NCBI GenBank assembly: GCA_039545315.1
Contig: BCIM01000003.1
Span: 1,127,637 to 1,191,636 of the forward strand
DNA length: 64,000 nt
Direction: 5' to 3'
From: Kondoa malvinella
Taxonomy: Eukaryota; Basidiomycota; Agaricostilbomycetes; Agaricostilbales; Kondoaceae
The translations under genes were made by a program, and so were the position numbers. Each line of letters opens with the position of its first letter. The stretch's first letter is position 1. Positions 24,348-34,253 of the stretch are shown one piece after another. A model generated the notes under the pieces. That model was given only the letters and a program-made list of their open reading frames with translations, did not search any database and was not told the origin of the DNA.

Positions 24348-25985
24348 ATGCAGCAAAACGAGCAACGGCCAGCGCTTAGGCATAAGAAGAGCCTGACGCA
24401 ACTTCTTGGACTTGGCAAAGCTCATGCATGGCCTTCAACGTTTCCTTCGATGCCTGCTAGAGCAAGAGAAATCGTTCAAACGCATCAAGGACAGAATAAA
24501 GAAGTGGCCCAGTCTACTTTGAAAGATTCATGCAGCACAGCAAACAACAACACGACAATATTCCCTCAGGTCCATGTTTTGGACGATGCTTTTCGCACAC
24601 CGACAAAGCCGCAGACTGTATACTCCGATCGCAACTTTTCCTTCAATTCAGACACCTACAGCGACTACTTTGTCCCTACCCCTACTCCGAAAGCCAAAGT
24701 ACGCAAACCGCCAAAAGCATTAAGGGCCGTCAAGTCTATGGACACTTTCAGATCGACCTATCCATCTCTATCTATCATGACTAGTGAACGTAGCCCTTCT
24801 CCTACAGATGGGTACATGTCGATGCAAGAAGTAGGTGAATCGATGTGTCTGCGTTTCAAAGCTGATCTTTGTATAGCTTCTGTCATCACGAGGCTTCACC
24901 GACACTCGTATCATTACACCAGAAACCTTTAAAGCTAAAGCTAGAGCAGCGCAAGCTAAGCGCCCAGCAGCCCAAACCATTTTCTCGAAATCAGCAGATC
25001 AAGTGCCAACTCTGTCTAGTACTGGTGACTCGTTACATCCCCTCAGACCAAAACAATCGCTTGTCGGTATGCTAGGCTCGCTTTGGACTACATCATCACC
25101 GCCTCTCGATTCCCCGCCGGCGGAAGAAATCCCAGCTAGCCCAACTTCCATCTCATCCCGCCCATCAAATTCATCTTTAGGACAAGAAGAAGTCCTCCAA
25201 ACCAGCCCAATCGAACCAGAAGCACAACAACACCGCACTTCCACCTGGGTCAGATCTACTTCCGAGCACCCAACCAGACCCATCTCGCCCATCTCGACAA
25301 AATCAGATCGCTCCATTCGGTCCGCTAGATCTTTCGCTTCTCTTTCTCAACCAGCCGCACCAGCTTTATGTCTCGATTCTTTACCAAACGACGACAAGAC
25401 GCCCACCACCACAACTTTCGCTCGACCAAACGAAGATCTCCGCAGACGTCTAAGACACGCCGTTTCCGTCCCTATTTTCGCTGATCCACCTATCGAAATA
25501 ACACCACCTCCTTTACCCGACCAAAAATCACTTCGAAAAACAACAAGCACAGCAATGATGCGTTCTAAACCTTTACAACCAGTCTTGTCCACTGCTACAC
25601 CTGCTTCTACCCGGGTATTGAAATTACCTTCACCTGATAGATTGGCTTCGGTTGAACCTAAAGGCGTTAGAAGTGATGTTAGGAATTTGTTTGAAAGTCC
25701 TTGCAAGACCAAGATGGAGAAAAAGGCGCAAGGTGATAAGAGGGCTAGTTCGACTTTGAAGACGCTGTTGGGTAAAAGTGAAAAGTCGATGCCGTTTGTG
25801 GGAATGAAGAAAGGTGTGGATGTGGGTATGAAGTTGCCTGCTGGAGTTCAGCGTGTGAGTCACAAAACCTCTCTGTCGTGATAGGGGGAATTCTGACAGA
25901 AGTTTGACAGCTTGGCAAAGGAGTGAAAAGCTGGGATGTCGAAGATTTAGAAAACCGACCACTGAGGAGGGTAGATCGGATATGA
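24348..25985 (+). CDS. Intrinsically disordered Ser/Thr/Pro-rich protein
   Basis: Function not recognised. ATG 24348 is the first in-frame ATG (MQQNEQRPALRHKKSLTQLL). Two introns are inferred. One near 24831-24877 joins YMSMQE to LLSSRGFTDTRIITPETF. One near 25855-25910 joins LPAGVQR to LGKGVKSWDVEDLENRPLRR, ending at TGA. The protein is about 510 residues, basic, with long Ser/Thr/Pro stretches and short conserved-looking islands such as KKSLTQLLGLGKA, SLVGMLGSLW and TLKTLLGKSEKSMPFVGM. Several SP/TP sites suggest regulation by proline-directed kinases, which is inference only. No transmembrane segment or enzyme motif is visible. Confidence 0.7.
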
Positions 25986-26374
25986 GCAGGAGCATGGCAG
26001 TGTATTCAGGATGAGGACGGAACGGTGGGACAGAATCAGGACAGCATGCTTTTCATATCTTCACTTTTGTACACTAGACTTTGTTCACCTTTTGGGTAAT
26101 GCTGTACCTACCTATGCAATCCTTCCAGTTGTATGAACGCAGCGCGTGCATAGGCAGCAGCAAGCAAGACTAGCGGAAAGAAATCCGGATCGAAAGGGAA
26201 AGAAATCATCCTCGTGAGGCCAAAGAAGCAAATCATAACGTGAGCATGAACAGGACACATGCAAGGAATGAATACATTGCACAACGAATAAATACAGCTG
26301 ACTGTGAGACGATACGATATTGAATCTCGATCTTGAGAATCTAGTCAAATGGACTCACCATCGACGTCAGGAAT
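25986..26374. other. Convergent intergenic region
   Basis: About 390 bp between the stops of the disordered-protein gene and TOA2. It should carry both 3' UTRs and polyadenylation signals. An AT-rich segment lies near 26040-26100. No other feature was seen. Confidence 0.4.
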
Positions 26375-26953
26375 CTAAGCTTTCGCATCCGGTGCGACGC
26401 CTTTGCATGCAACAATCTTGACTCTGTTAGCCGAAGAGACTGGAATCAGCCAAAGCTGAGGGCTCAAATCAAACAGCTGACTTCTCTAGCGGACCAATGG
26501 TATCCTGATCCATTTTAAAGGTCGCATCTTTGAGTACAAAGGTCCAGACCTGTACATTGCGACAAGTCATAACTGTACATAACAGTGACGAAGAGACCAA
26601 CATACCTCGTCACAAAGTCGATAAATCTTTAACGAGCCTTTGGTCGTGCATTTCGTTTTGAGGTTGGACGAGAAGGTAGTAGATGCAGACTTGTCAAACT
26701 GTGCGAATTTCTTTGACGAAAGTCCAATAGGACAGTCGTCAAGCCTGGACGCACCTGCTGCAAGATCTTTATTGCGAGTTGAGGTGTAATGAGACCAGAT
26801 TGAATGAGTTCATCCAGCGCGTCCATCAAGGCAATACCGATACTGTTGATTCCCAGCGCCTATCAGTACTGTACAGTACAAACAAAGACGAAGGGGACCC
26901 AACCTGGATTTGCGGTAAAGCTCATAATAGCCAGAATTGCTTCCAGTGCTCAT
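26375..26953 (-). CDS. TOA2: TFIIA small (gamma) subunit Toa2
   Basis: Small subunit of general transcription factor IIA, which stabilises TBP on the TATA box. Minus-strand translation gives MSTGSNSGYYELYRKS, an intron, then SIGIALMDALDELIQSGLIT with PQLAIKILQQ (the four-helix bundle that pairs with the large subunit). After further introns it reads SASTTFSSNLKTKCTTKGSL, IYRLCDEVWTFVLKDATF, and finally ANRVKIVACKGVAPDAKA (the beta-barrel that contacts TBP/DNA). Domain order and the length of about 110 residues match yeast Toa2 and human GTF2A2. ATG 26953 is at the normal place before GYYELYR. It is divergent from the small coiled-coil protein gene, about 250 bp away. Confidence 0.95.
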
Positions 26954-27203
26954 CCCTGTCAGCGACACGTACTTGATCAGTACACGTATGCACACTGCTA
27001 GCTCGAAGACTGACCTCGTGTTTGTTATGAGGGAGAGTGGCTGTTGCAAGGCAAGCAGTGTAATTTCTTGGAATGCATCAGTCTCGATAGCCACGGCGAC
27101 ATAGGAATACTACGAGGCGGGCCGCCGGTGTCCTGTGCAGCTATATGCGTGCTCACAAGTACTTGGTTGCTTACAGTCACTTGACATTGCATTTCGAGCA
27201 AAC

Positions 27204-27787
27204 ATGGCACCTCTCACAAGCAAAGACAAAGGAAAGGGCAAAGTAGCCACAAGCTCGGATAAGCCAGCAGCAGGTGGGTAGCTCCTCCAAGAGACCATAA
27301 CATCGTCTGATGCTTCCACAGAACCTCGGTCAAAGCCTACCTTCTCAGGACCTGGAGGTGCACCTACAGTAATCCGTACGTCTCTACTTGAACGCTGTTC
27401 CGCTAGCTGAGCTTGCTACGAGCAGACTATTTCGTCGAAGCTGGTAATTCAGCCGTTCAACGAGGTTACTCGCAAGAACTCTTTCAACAATCCTACGAAG
27501 ACCTCACTAATACCGGAGCGAAAGAATTAGAGGATGCCAAAAAAGCGGATAAAGCTGCGAAAGAGGAAAGAGAGGAGAAAACTAAGGATTGGTCTACTCA
27601 GATTGAATTCATCGTGCGTGTGTCTTTTCATTTCTGGGCTTTCCAGTAAGTGAAGGGCTTCGATGCACAGGTGAAGGAACTACAGACGAGTCGTACAGAA
27701 GCAGAAGACGCCTTGATCAAGCACTCTGGCGATCTGAACAAGAGTCTGATAGATCTAACCGGGCCAAGGTATACAGCAGTGCAATGA
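27204..27787 (+). CDS. Small coiled-coil protein of unknown function
   Basis: Not recognised. ATG 27204 opens a basic start (MAPLTSKDKGKGKVATSS). Introns near 27275-27320 and 27377-27423 lead to EPRSKPTFSGPGGAPTVI and then DYFVEAGNSAVQRGYSQEL. A highly charged helical segment (GAKELEDAKKADKAAKEERE) predicts a coiled coil. A last intron near 27614-27671 joins IEFI to VKELQTSRTEAEDALIKHSG. The protein is about 140 residues, helical, without membrane or enzyme motifs. Its size and coiled coil would suit a subunit of a small complex such as a BLOC- or kinetochore-type assembly, but no specific family can be supported. Its TGA (27785-27787) is one base from the convergent stop of the MRP51-like gene. 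Confidence 0.65.
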
Positions 27788-27788
27788 T

Positions 27789-29219
27789 TTATATAGAGCC
27801 TACTACATCCACATCCCGCTCGACTTGCTCCCATTTCTGTCTTTGCTGATCTTCTGCCCTTTTGCGTATTTTCAATTCCGCTTTACTAGGCTGCCTTGGC
27901 TTGTTCAATCTACCAACATTGAGCACATCTTCCTGCCCCACCCTCTTCTGTTGCTTTTGTGGTCGATTTTCACCTTGATACACCCATTCCCTACTACCCA
28001 TGATCGTATTCATCTCGCTATCCTTGAAATCCAACTCCACAGCCGGAATCTTAGCTACCCCTTCAGACTCCCTGCTCACTTCCCAAGCATACACCTTCTT
28101 GTGCATATCATCCCCTCCATCAAACGTTCTCTCATCCATCTCGGCATTAATGATTCGCGCCATCCCTCTACCCTGTTTATCATTCCTCATACCAGACTCG
28201 GGATGAAATTGCGTCTCCCCTATTCCTCTACTCCGCCCTACATTCACAGCAGCAGATAAACCCAAAGCAGAAGTAGTCATTTGTCCACTCGTGCTTTTAG
28301 TTCGTACATTCGCGCTGGTCTGAGCTTGAACGTGCAAGATCCTAGCTGGAATAGGTCGAGCTTGATAATTAGCGTAAAAGTCATCTTGGGGGATATAAGA
28401 TAAACCAGCAGCTACATGCGGACTGAATGGAACGGTCGATTTCAATTCGGCAGCGGAAGAAGATTGAAGTCGAGCTGCTTTTTTGGTTTGGGCGCGTTGG
28501 AGAGCAGCGGTACCGATTGGAGAGCGGAGGAAATCAATAACGAGAGTGCCATTGGTCGTGCTTGATTTGAGAGCGTGTTCGTACATGTCGTCCGTGTAAC
28601 CGGCATTGATTTCAGCTTGGATGGATTCTCCTTGTGCCGGAGAGGATTGTTTGAGCTCGCGTTTCTTCTTGTTTACCCAGAGTTGGGTCAGGTAGGCTCG
28701 GTATTCGGTTTGTAAAGAGCGTAGTTCATCGAGGTAGGAAGAGAATTCAGTCTCGGACATGGTCATGTAATCTGGCATAGGTCCATTGACCATGGGTCGT
28801 GCTTCGGCTTCGTCTTCAGCTTCCTTCCCAGATGTTTCCACAGCCGCCTTGGCTTTAAAGTCAAGAGGATTCCGCAGAGGTTGTTGAGTGTCAAAGGGAG
28901 AAGCCGTAATGAAATAAGGATCGGTATCACCATGGTTGGTCTTGAGGCCAGCTAGCGTCTCGTCCCATTTCCTGACAAACAAGCCTTCCTTTGCAGCAGA
29001 CACGAAATCCGTTTGCCCGTGTTTGCTGTCCATTTGTCGGACTTTGACATATGGACTTCGCTTCAGCGAGGCTGGCAACGGTCGCTTGAGGCCATAGTCG
29101 TTTCGATGCAGATAGCCTGCTTGAGAGGTAATGACAGTGTCTGCTGATAGATGCAAAGCTTTCGATTGTTTGAGGAGATTTGAGAATTGCAGAGCAGCGG
29201 ACGAGGAAGTGTTGGCCAT
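27789..29219 (-). CDS. Mitochondrial small-subunit ribosomal protein, Mrp51-like
   Basis: Predicted component of the fungal mitochondrial 37S ribosomal subunit (Mrp51 family, thought to occupy the bS1-like position near the 5' leader of mitochondrial mRNAs). It is a single 476-codon open frame without introns, which is rare in this window. Family-like features are FSNLLKQSKALHLS at the start, HRNDYGLKRPLPASLKRSPY with VKVRQMDS, GPMPDYMTMSETEF, and further on GLSYIPQDDFYANYQARPIP with ARIL. GLKRPLP and the G-Y-P repeat pattern are what I recognise as Mrp51-type. The C-terminus is charged (KAELKIRKRAEDQQRQKWEQ). An N-terminal presequence is short. Assignment rests on pattern memory rather than an alignment. 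It is divergent from CLP1, 184 bp between ATGs. Confidence 0.72.
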   Translation of the reverse strand: MANTSSSAALQFSNLLKQSKALHLSADTVITSQAGYLHRNDYGLKRPLPASLKRSPYVKVRQMDSKHGQTDFVSAAKEGLFVRKWDETLAGLKTNHGDTDPYFITASPFDTQQPLRNPLDFKAKAAVETSGKEAEDEAEARPMVNGPMPDYMTMSETEFSSYLDELRSLQTEYRAYLTQLWVNKKKRELKQSSPAQGESIQAEINAGYTDDMYEHALKSSTTNGTLVIDFLRSPIGTAALQRAQTKKAARLQSSSAAELKSTVPFSPHVAAGLSYIPQDDFYANYQARPIPARILHVQAQTSANVRTKSTSGQMTTSALGLSAAVNVGRSRGIGETQFHPESGMRNDKQGRGMARIINAEMDERTFDGGDDMHKKVYAWEVSRESEGVAKIPAVELDFKDSEMNTIMGSREWVYQGENRPQKQQKRVGQEDVLNVGRLNKPRQPSKAELKIRKRAEDQQRQKWEQVERDVDVVGSI

Positions 29220-29403
29220 GTCTGCAGTCCCGATATGTCAGCACACACCATGAATAAGTAGCTGTAGGTACTTACAGAGCGTCCTGAGATGCAGATGAGC
29301 GAGTGGCCGATGAATATAGAGAGTCGACACTTTTGCCCTCGAACGGTGATTGATACCACTTTGGCACAAGACATATACCCCCCTTGACTGAGCTTGACAC
29401 ACG

Positions 29404-31274
29404 ATGGAAGGTCAATCTACAGATTTCCGCAATCACATTTTGCAAGCTTTGCAAGAGTATCGCTTCGAGCTGGAATCTGCCAAAGATGCTATTGCCATTC
29501 GTCTTGTTTCTGGCACGGCGGAGATCTTTGGTATGGAGCTCGCTATGGATGTCGATTATCCTTTTGGGGAAGAAGCTAGAGGGGCCGTCTTTACTTGGAC
29601 AGGTTGTGAACTCCAGATAGGTTGCCGTTCTCTGCCTAAACATGCCTTTCTCTCTTCTATGCCGTCGTAATGCTAGTGCTACTCTATGATACCTTCTCAT
29701 CTGCCTCGTATCATCTATTTGAGAAGAACCCGGGCTTATCATTCTGCTCGCTTTTGTGTGTTTTTGCGTATCCACGTATTCGGCCAGGTCTCGACAGAAT
29801 ACATTTCAGAAGAAACACCCATTCCATCCTATTATAGCCTACACTTGGCCTTAGAGCGTTCACGAACACTAAGCTCCGAAGGTCAAACTACAAGTCCGCG
29901 AGTGTTGCTCATCGGCGAAGAAGAGAGCGGCAAGACGAGCTTGATGAAGACTTTGGCTAATTGGGCGATAAGAAGCGGGAGAGCGAGAACGGAGAGAGAA
30001 GTACCTGCTGGTGAAATGGCAGACGAGGGCGAAGGCAAAAGTCGGGGTGTTCTCTTGGTCAATTTGGATACTTCAGAGGTGCGTGATACTCTCTCTGTGT
30101 AGGCGATGTCGTCTTACTTGAGGAGGATCGATGCACAGGGAGCAATAACAATGCCAGGCACATTAACACTGGCACCACTTTACACGACCATTCCATCTTC
30201 TACACCCGTCCTACCGCTCGGCACATCCCACTCAACAGGTATCCCACCATTAGAGAGCATTCCCTCGTCACTACCACAACCAAACATTGTCGCTCTGGCG
30301 CCAGCATTGACAGCTTTGTCCTTTTGGTACGGAAGCATACATTGGGATCGACCTTCCGAATTGGGTGATTTGTTGTTGATCAAAGCTGGAGATGCGGCGA
30401 GGCAGAGACTAGATCAAGCGGATGATGTGCTTGCGAAAGGTGGGATGTTTATTGATACACCTGGTAAATGGGCGGATAAGAGCAAGAAAGAGACTGTTCA
30501 GATGGTGGTGAGGGAGTTTGAGGGTGAGTCATCTGCGTTGTCGAGGATGTCAGCTGATCTTGAGCAGTGAATGTGATCGTCGTGGTCGGGAGCGAGAAGT
30601 TGCATGTGGAAATGACAAAATTGATGAACACCAATCGGAGCGTGACAGTCGTACGGGTGCCAAAATCAGGAGGAGTACGTCCTTATTGCCTTTGCAAGAC
30701 TCGACTGACGGAAATCAGGTGTCCGATCTGGATTTGGCGTATGAAAGACGGAATCACAGTCGACAGATCCATTCCTACTTCTATGGCGGTCCAGCTTATT
30801 CACTCGGCAAGCTTAGTCCACACTCGATCCATGTAAAGTTTGAAGATCTGAAAATCTACCGTGTCGGTGAAGGTGTGTGAAAGTATCACCAACATATCGA
30901 CGACTAAGTCTTCTCTGCAGAGTATCAAGTACCCGATTCTGCCTTACCCATTGGTGCAACGCGAACTACAACGACTACGCAACTAGTTGAAGTCGATCCT
31001 ACGTCAACTAGAGCCACTTTGGAATTGGTCAACCAAGTCTTGGCTATCATGCAAGCACCGGATGACGCAGACGACGAGACGACAGTCGGTAGTCCTATAC
31101 TAGGCTTTGTGCATATGTGCGTCTTCTCCTCAGGTTTTAGGAACCAGCTGAAGTCTGTGCAGTTCCGCGCTGGACGCGACGAAAGCCAAGTTCACTCTAC
31201 TATCTCCTAGATCAGGGAGATTACCGAGAAAGAGGGCTATATTGGGTCTGTTGGACTGGCAGGATTCAGCTTGA
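29404..31274 (+). CDS. CLP1: mRNA 3'-end cleavage factor IA subunit Clp1
   Basis: Subunit of the pre-mRNA cleavage and polyadenylation machinery; in animals the orthologue is also an RNA 5'-kinase acting in tRNA splicing. The N-terminal domain reads FELESAKDAIAIRLVSGTAE then IFGMELAMDVDYPF. The P-loop is LLIGEEESGKTSLMKTLANW (GxxxxGKT). It continues VLLVNLDTSE, MPGTLTLAP, FWYGSIHWDRP, GGMFIDTPGKW and VIVVVGSEKLHVEM, then the C-terminal SLGKLSPHSIHVKFEDLKIY and LPIGATR. The final intron (about 31116-31161) joins LGFVHI to SALDATKAKFTLLSPRSGRL, the usual Clp1 end, and gives stop 31272-31274. About six introns. Whether the P-loop is catalytic cannot be told. The stop is 38 bp before the ALG3 ATG. 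Confidence 0.94.
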
Positions 31275-31312
31275 AGAAAGGCTTTTATGCATTCGACCAT
31301 GTCTTTGTGTGG

Positions 31313-32796
31313 ATGAATAGCCTGCAGCGATACCTTGACAATGTACAAAATACCCGTATATACCAGTGCTACAAGCGGCATTGGTCACCTGTGCTGCTCA
31401 GCATTGAATTCCTCTTGAATCTGTTATATCTGCATCATGGACCTGTGCATCCGATTGACTACCCGACGTACCTGCAGCAAGCGGCTGTATTCACCAGAAA
31501 GCACCAGTGGGATTATGCGCTGTCGTACGGCAAGACTGGGCCGCTGGTCTATCGTATGTACTTTGCATGATTCGTTGTGTCTCTCTTTGAGCCAAGTCCT
31601 AGCTGGAGGACACGCTTGGCTTTTCATTGGCTTCGAGAGGCTATTTGGCTTGCCTGAGGATCCAAATTGGTCGGGCTACCTAGGCGCACAATGCATCTTT
31701 CTGTTGCTATGCTTGATGGTCACTGCTGTACGCTATTGTTGTTCTGCTATCATATGTATCCGACGGTTCTGATAGGTCGCACACCGCATCTATCGACTAG
31801 CAAGCCCTACACCATACATCGACTGTATCTTCTTCCTCTTCACACTACGAGCAAGGAACGTCTTTGTCAATGGCCTGTTCAATGACGGCTTTCAAGTCTT
31901 CTTTTCTCTTCTTGGCATGCTCTTCCTGTTGGAACGTCGAAGGCCTTCTACCGCCATAGCAATGTTCAGTCTCGGCGCAAGCATCAAAATGAACGGGCTT
32001 GTATGGGCACCGGGTGTTGCTTTACACTACCTATCGACTTTGGGATGGAAAGAAACTCTTATGGCATGTCGATATGGTCTGGCTATACAAGCAGTTCTCG
32101 CGCTGCCTTTCATCCTGGTCAACCCATGGAGCTACATAGGGCGCTCTTTCCAGCTTACAAGATCTTTCTCTTGGTTCAACGTAAGCGGCTTTTCCGCATA
32201 GTAAATCTTGCTCAAGCGTTCAGCAGAGCGTTTCGTGGAAGTTCGTACCTCAACCCATGTTCAACAGCACAAGCTTCTCTCTAGTCCTACTCTCGTTGCA
32301 CCTCGGTTTTTGCGCTCTGCTCCTGGGCAAGCAGTATCGTATCTATACCAAGACGTCTACTCCAGCATCGGGCACCAGCAATAGTCCTCCTAGCAATTAC
32401 CAAATCGCAATTCTGCTCTTCGCCACCCACTTTACCGGTATTGTCTTCAGCAGGTCTTTACACTATTCTTTCTACATTTGGTAAATTTCCGCTATGCTCA
32501 TTCCGCTCTTGCTCATCCTCGCACCAGGTATTTCCACACCCTGCCACTGCTATATCACGCAGCATCGATACCCTGGCTACTTCGGCCTGTTCTGTTCGCT
32601 TTGATAGAAATTTCGTGGAACATGTGGCAGCCTTACAGAGGACGTACACTCGAGGTAAGGCTGCAGTCACGTTATGTGTTGTCATGTCTTACTGTTGTTC
32701 TAGTCGTGTGCTACTTGGTACGGCAGTTTTGGGATGTTTGCCGGGCATTTGGTTCTTTTGTATGGTTTATGTCGCAACATCTGGCGTGAGGTGTAA
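31313..32796 (+). CDS. ALG3: Dol-P-Man:Man5GlcNAc2-PP-Dol alpha-1,3-mannosyltransferase Alg3
   Basis: ER-membrane enzyme that adds the first lumenal mannose (alpha-1,3, from dolichol-phosphate mannose) to the lipid-linked Man5 glycan used for N-glycosylation. From ATG 31313 (MNSLQRYLDNVQ) the protein shows a membrane segment LLSIEFLLNLLYL, then the Alg3 block DYPTYLQQAAVFTRKHQWDY with GKTGPLVYR. Hydrophobic helices follow, with LRARNVFVNGLFNDGFQVFF, ASIKMNGLVWAPG, FILVNPWSYIGRSFQLTRSF and SLHYSFYIWYFHTLPLL. The last intron (about 32656-32701) gives SCATWYGSFGMFAGHLVLLY then GLCRNIWREV and stop 32794-32796. Skipping that splice gives a hydrophobic alternative end at 32789. The ATG is 38 bp after the CLP1 stop, so the promoter may overlap CLP1. 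Confidence 0.92.
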
Positions 32797-32877
32797 GGAG
32801 CGCAGTAATGAAAACGCCCTTATGTGGCCTTTGTTTCGTGCAAATACACACATAGGAGATCTTTAGTCCATACTTGC

Positions 32878-34121
32878 CTATGCTTCCATATCTACTTCCT
32901 CGTTGCGATCTTTCTGTGTTTCTGTTTGCCTTGGTGAAGCGCTGAAAGACAGATCTGAACAAAGCCAGCGTTGCATCCGGAACCTAACCATCTCTTCGAC
33001 ACTCGTTGAACCATCAGACTTGCACGAGGTGAACTCTTCCGATTCCCTTGCGATGTCGGTTTCAATCTCGGCCATCCCTGAAGCGTGAAACACCTTGCAT
33101 AATGCTAGATGGAGGGCAAGAAGAGCAGGAGAAGGCGGATCGATTGGGTTCCCATCCGAGAAGACGGCGTCAGAAGCGAAAGTAGCACTGCCTTGCGGAA
33201 ATTGATACAGCTCAATGCCATTGATCTCATCGACAGGCATGAGCGAAAACTCGACAACAGTATATTCGTTCGGAACTGTTGTCTAAAGCACGTGTCAGGC
33301 CTAGTGATTGGCTGAATGGGGCACTGACTTCCTCGAAACCCATATCAAATCGGCCAAATTGCTTATGCTGATCATGTACAAGCAAGATAGCGTTGGATGT
33401 TGAGTTGATGTCATTTACAAGCATGCTTCTACTATCTCATCGCTGCAGAACCGCTCAAGAGCAGTCCAAATCCCTTGTTTGTGCTGTCAGTTTCCATGCT
33501 TAGCTGATTTTGGTGCAGGAGTATACGTTGACGAACCTTGACGGTGTCTAGAGAGTCACCTTCTACCGCAGCCAAGGCCAAGGGTAGGATATGGGCAGCG
33601 TCCAGAGGACCGGTCTTTTTGGTGGACGACAGTAGCGTTCGATACGATACAGTCCGGGATCTGTTGTACCCAAAGACCGGTCAAGACGACCTGTGACTGG
33701 GCAAACGTAGTTCTCTCGAGCTTGTACCTGATCTTCCTTGTAAGATCTCATAGAAGTCAGAGGTTCGACCAACTTGCCTTCGCTCGGAGCAGCCTTTGCT
33801 GGCGTGTGTGCACGGTATCATACTCTTGGTCGGCGTGTTCGCGTGTGTGACAACCCGGAGATGAGAGACTAGAGACTGGAGTGGTAGCGTCGCCTTGCGC
33901 ACGGACTGCGTTCGATATACCTGCTAGGATAACACCGGCCCAGCGAATTGCAGCCCGTAGTAGGTCTTCTATCGGATCCTATCTTGGCGCAGAGCCGCTT
34001 TCCCGCTGATTGGTCCATAAAGCCATAGGGCCTTCATGAGATTACGGATAGGTATCTTGTTATCATACTCTGGCAAGCGCTGAATAATCTCCAGCACTTC
34101 GACATCGTCTAAGGGTATCAT
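32878..34121 (-). CDS. HNH_2-type domain protein, basidiomycete family
   Basis: Member of the HNH_2-like (PF13391-type) proteins that are numerous in basidiomycetes and have no settled function. ATG 34121 gives MIPLDDVEVLEIIQRLPEYD then NLMKALWLYGP, a helical N-terminus. Downstream exons read ENYVCPVTGRLD (the C..TG that opens the fold), LDAAHILPLALA (AHI, candidate catalytic His), then NDINSTSNAILLVHDQHKQF, GRFDMGFEEV (the N...H finger). The tail NGIELYQFPQGSATFASDA, then PALLALHLALCKVFHASGM, is the conserved region after the HNH in this family. At least five introns; junctions between 33440 and 33990 are approximate. The second Cys pair seen in metal-stabilised HNH enzymes is absent. It is convergent with ALG3 (81 bp). 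Confidence 0.74.
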
Positions 34122-34253
34122 TCAGGAGGCATCCAACATGGCTGATTGAGAATGACATGCATATGAGATTTCAGCTGCACAGTGATGAATTGCCCAATTG
34201 TGGCCTTTGTATATTGCAACTACATGCTTTTGAGACCTTTATTTCTGCCTTGC

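Noticed and set aside
24999..25712. Antisense open frames opposite the disordered protein
   Set aside because: They arise from biased codons of the Ser/Pro-rich plus-strand gene and have no motif.
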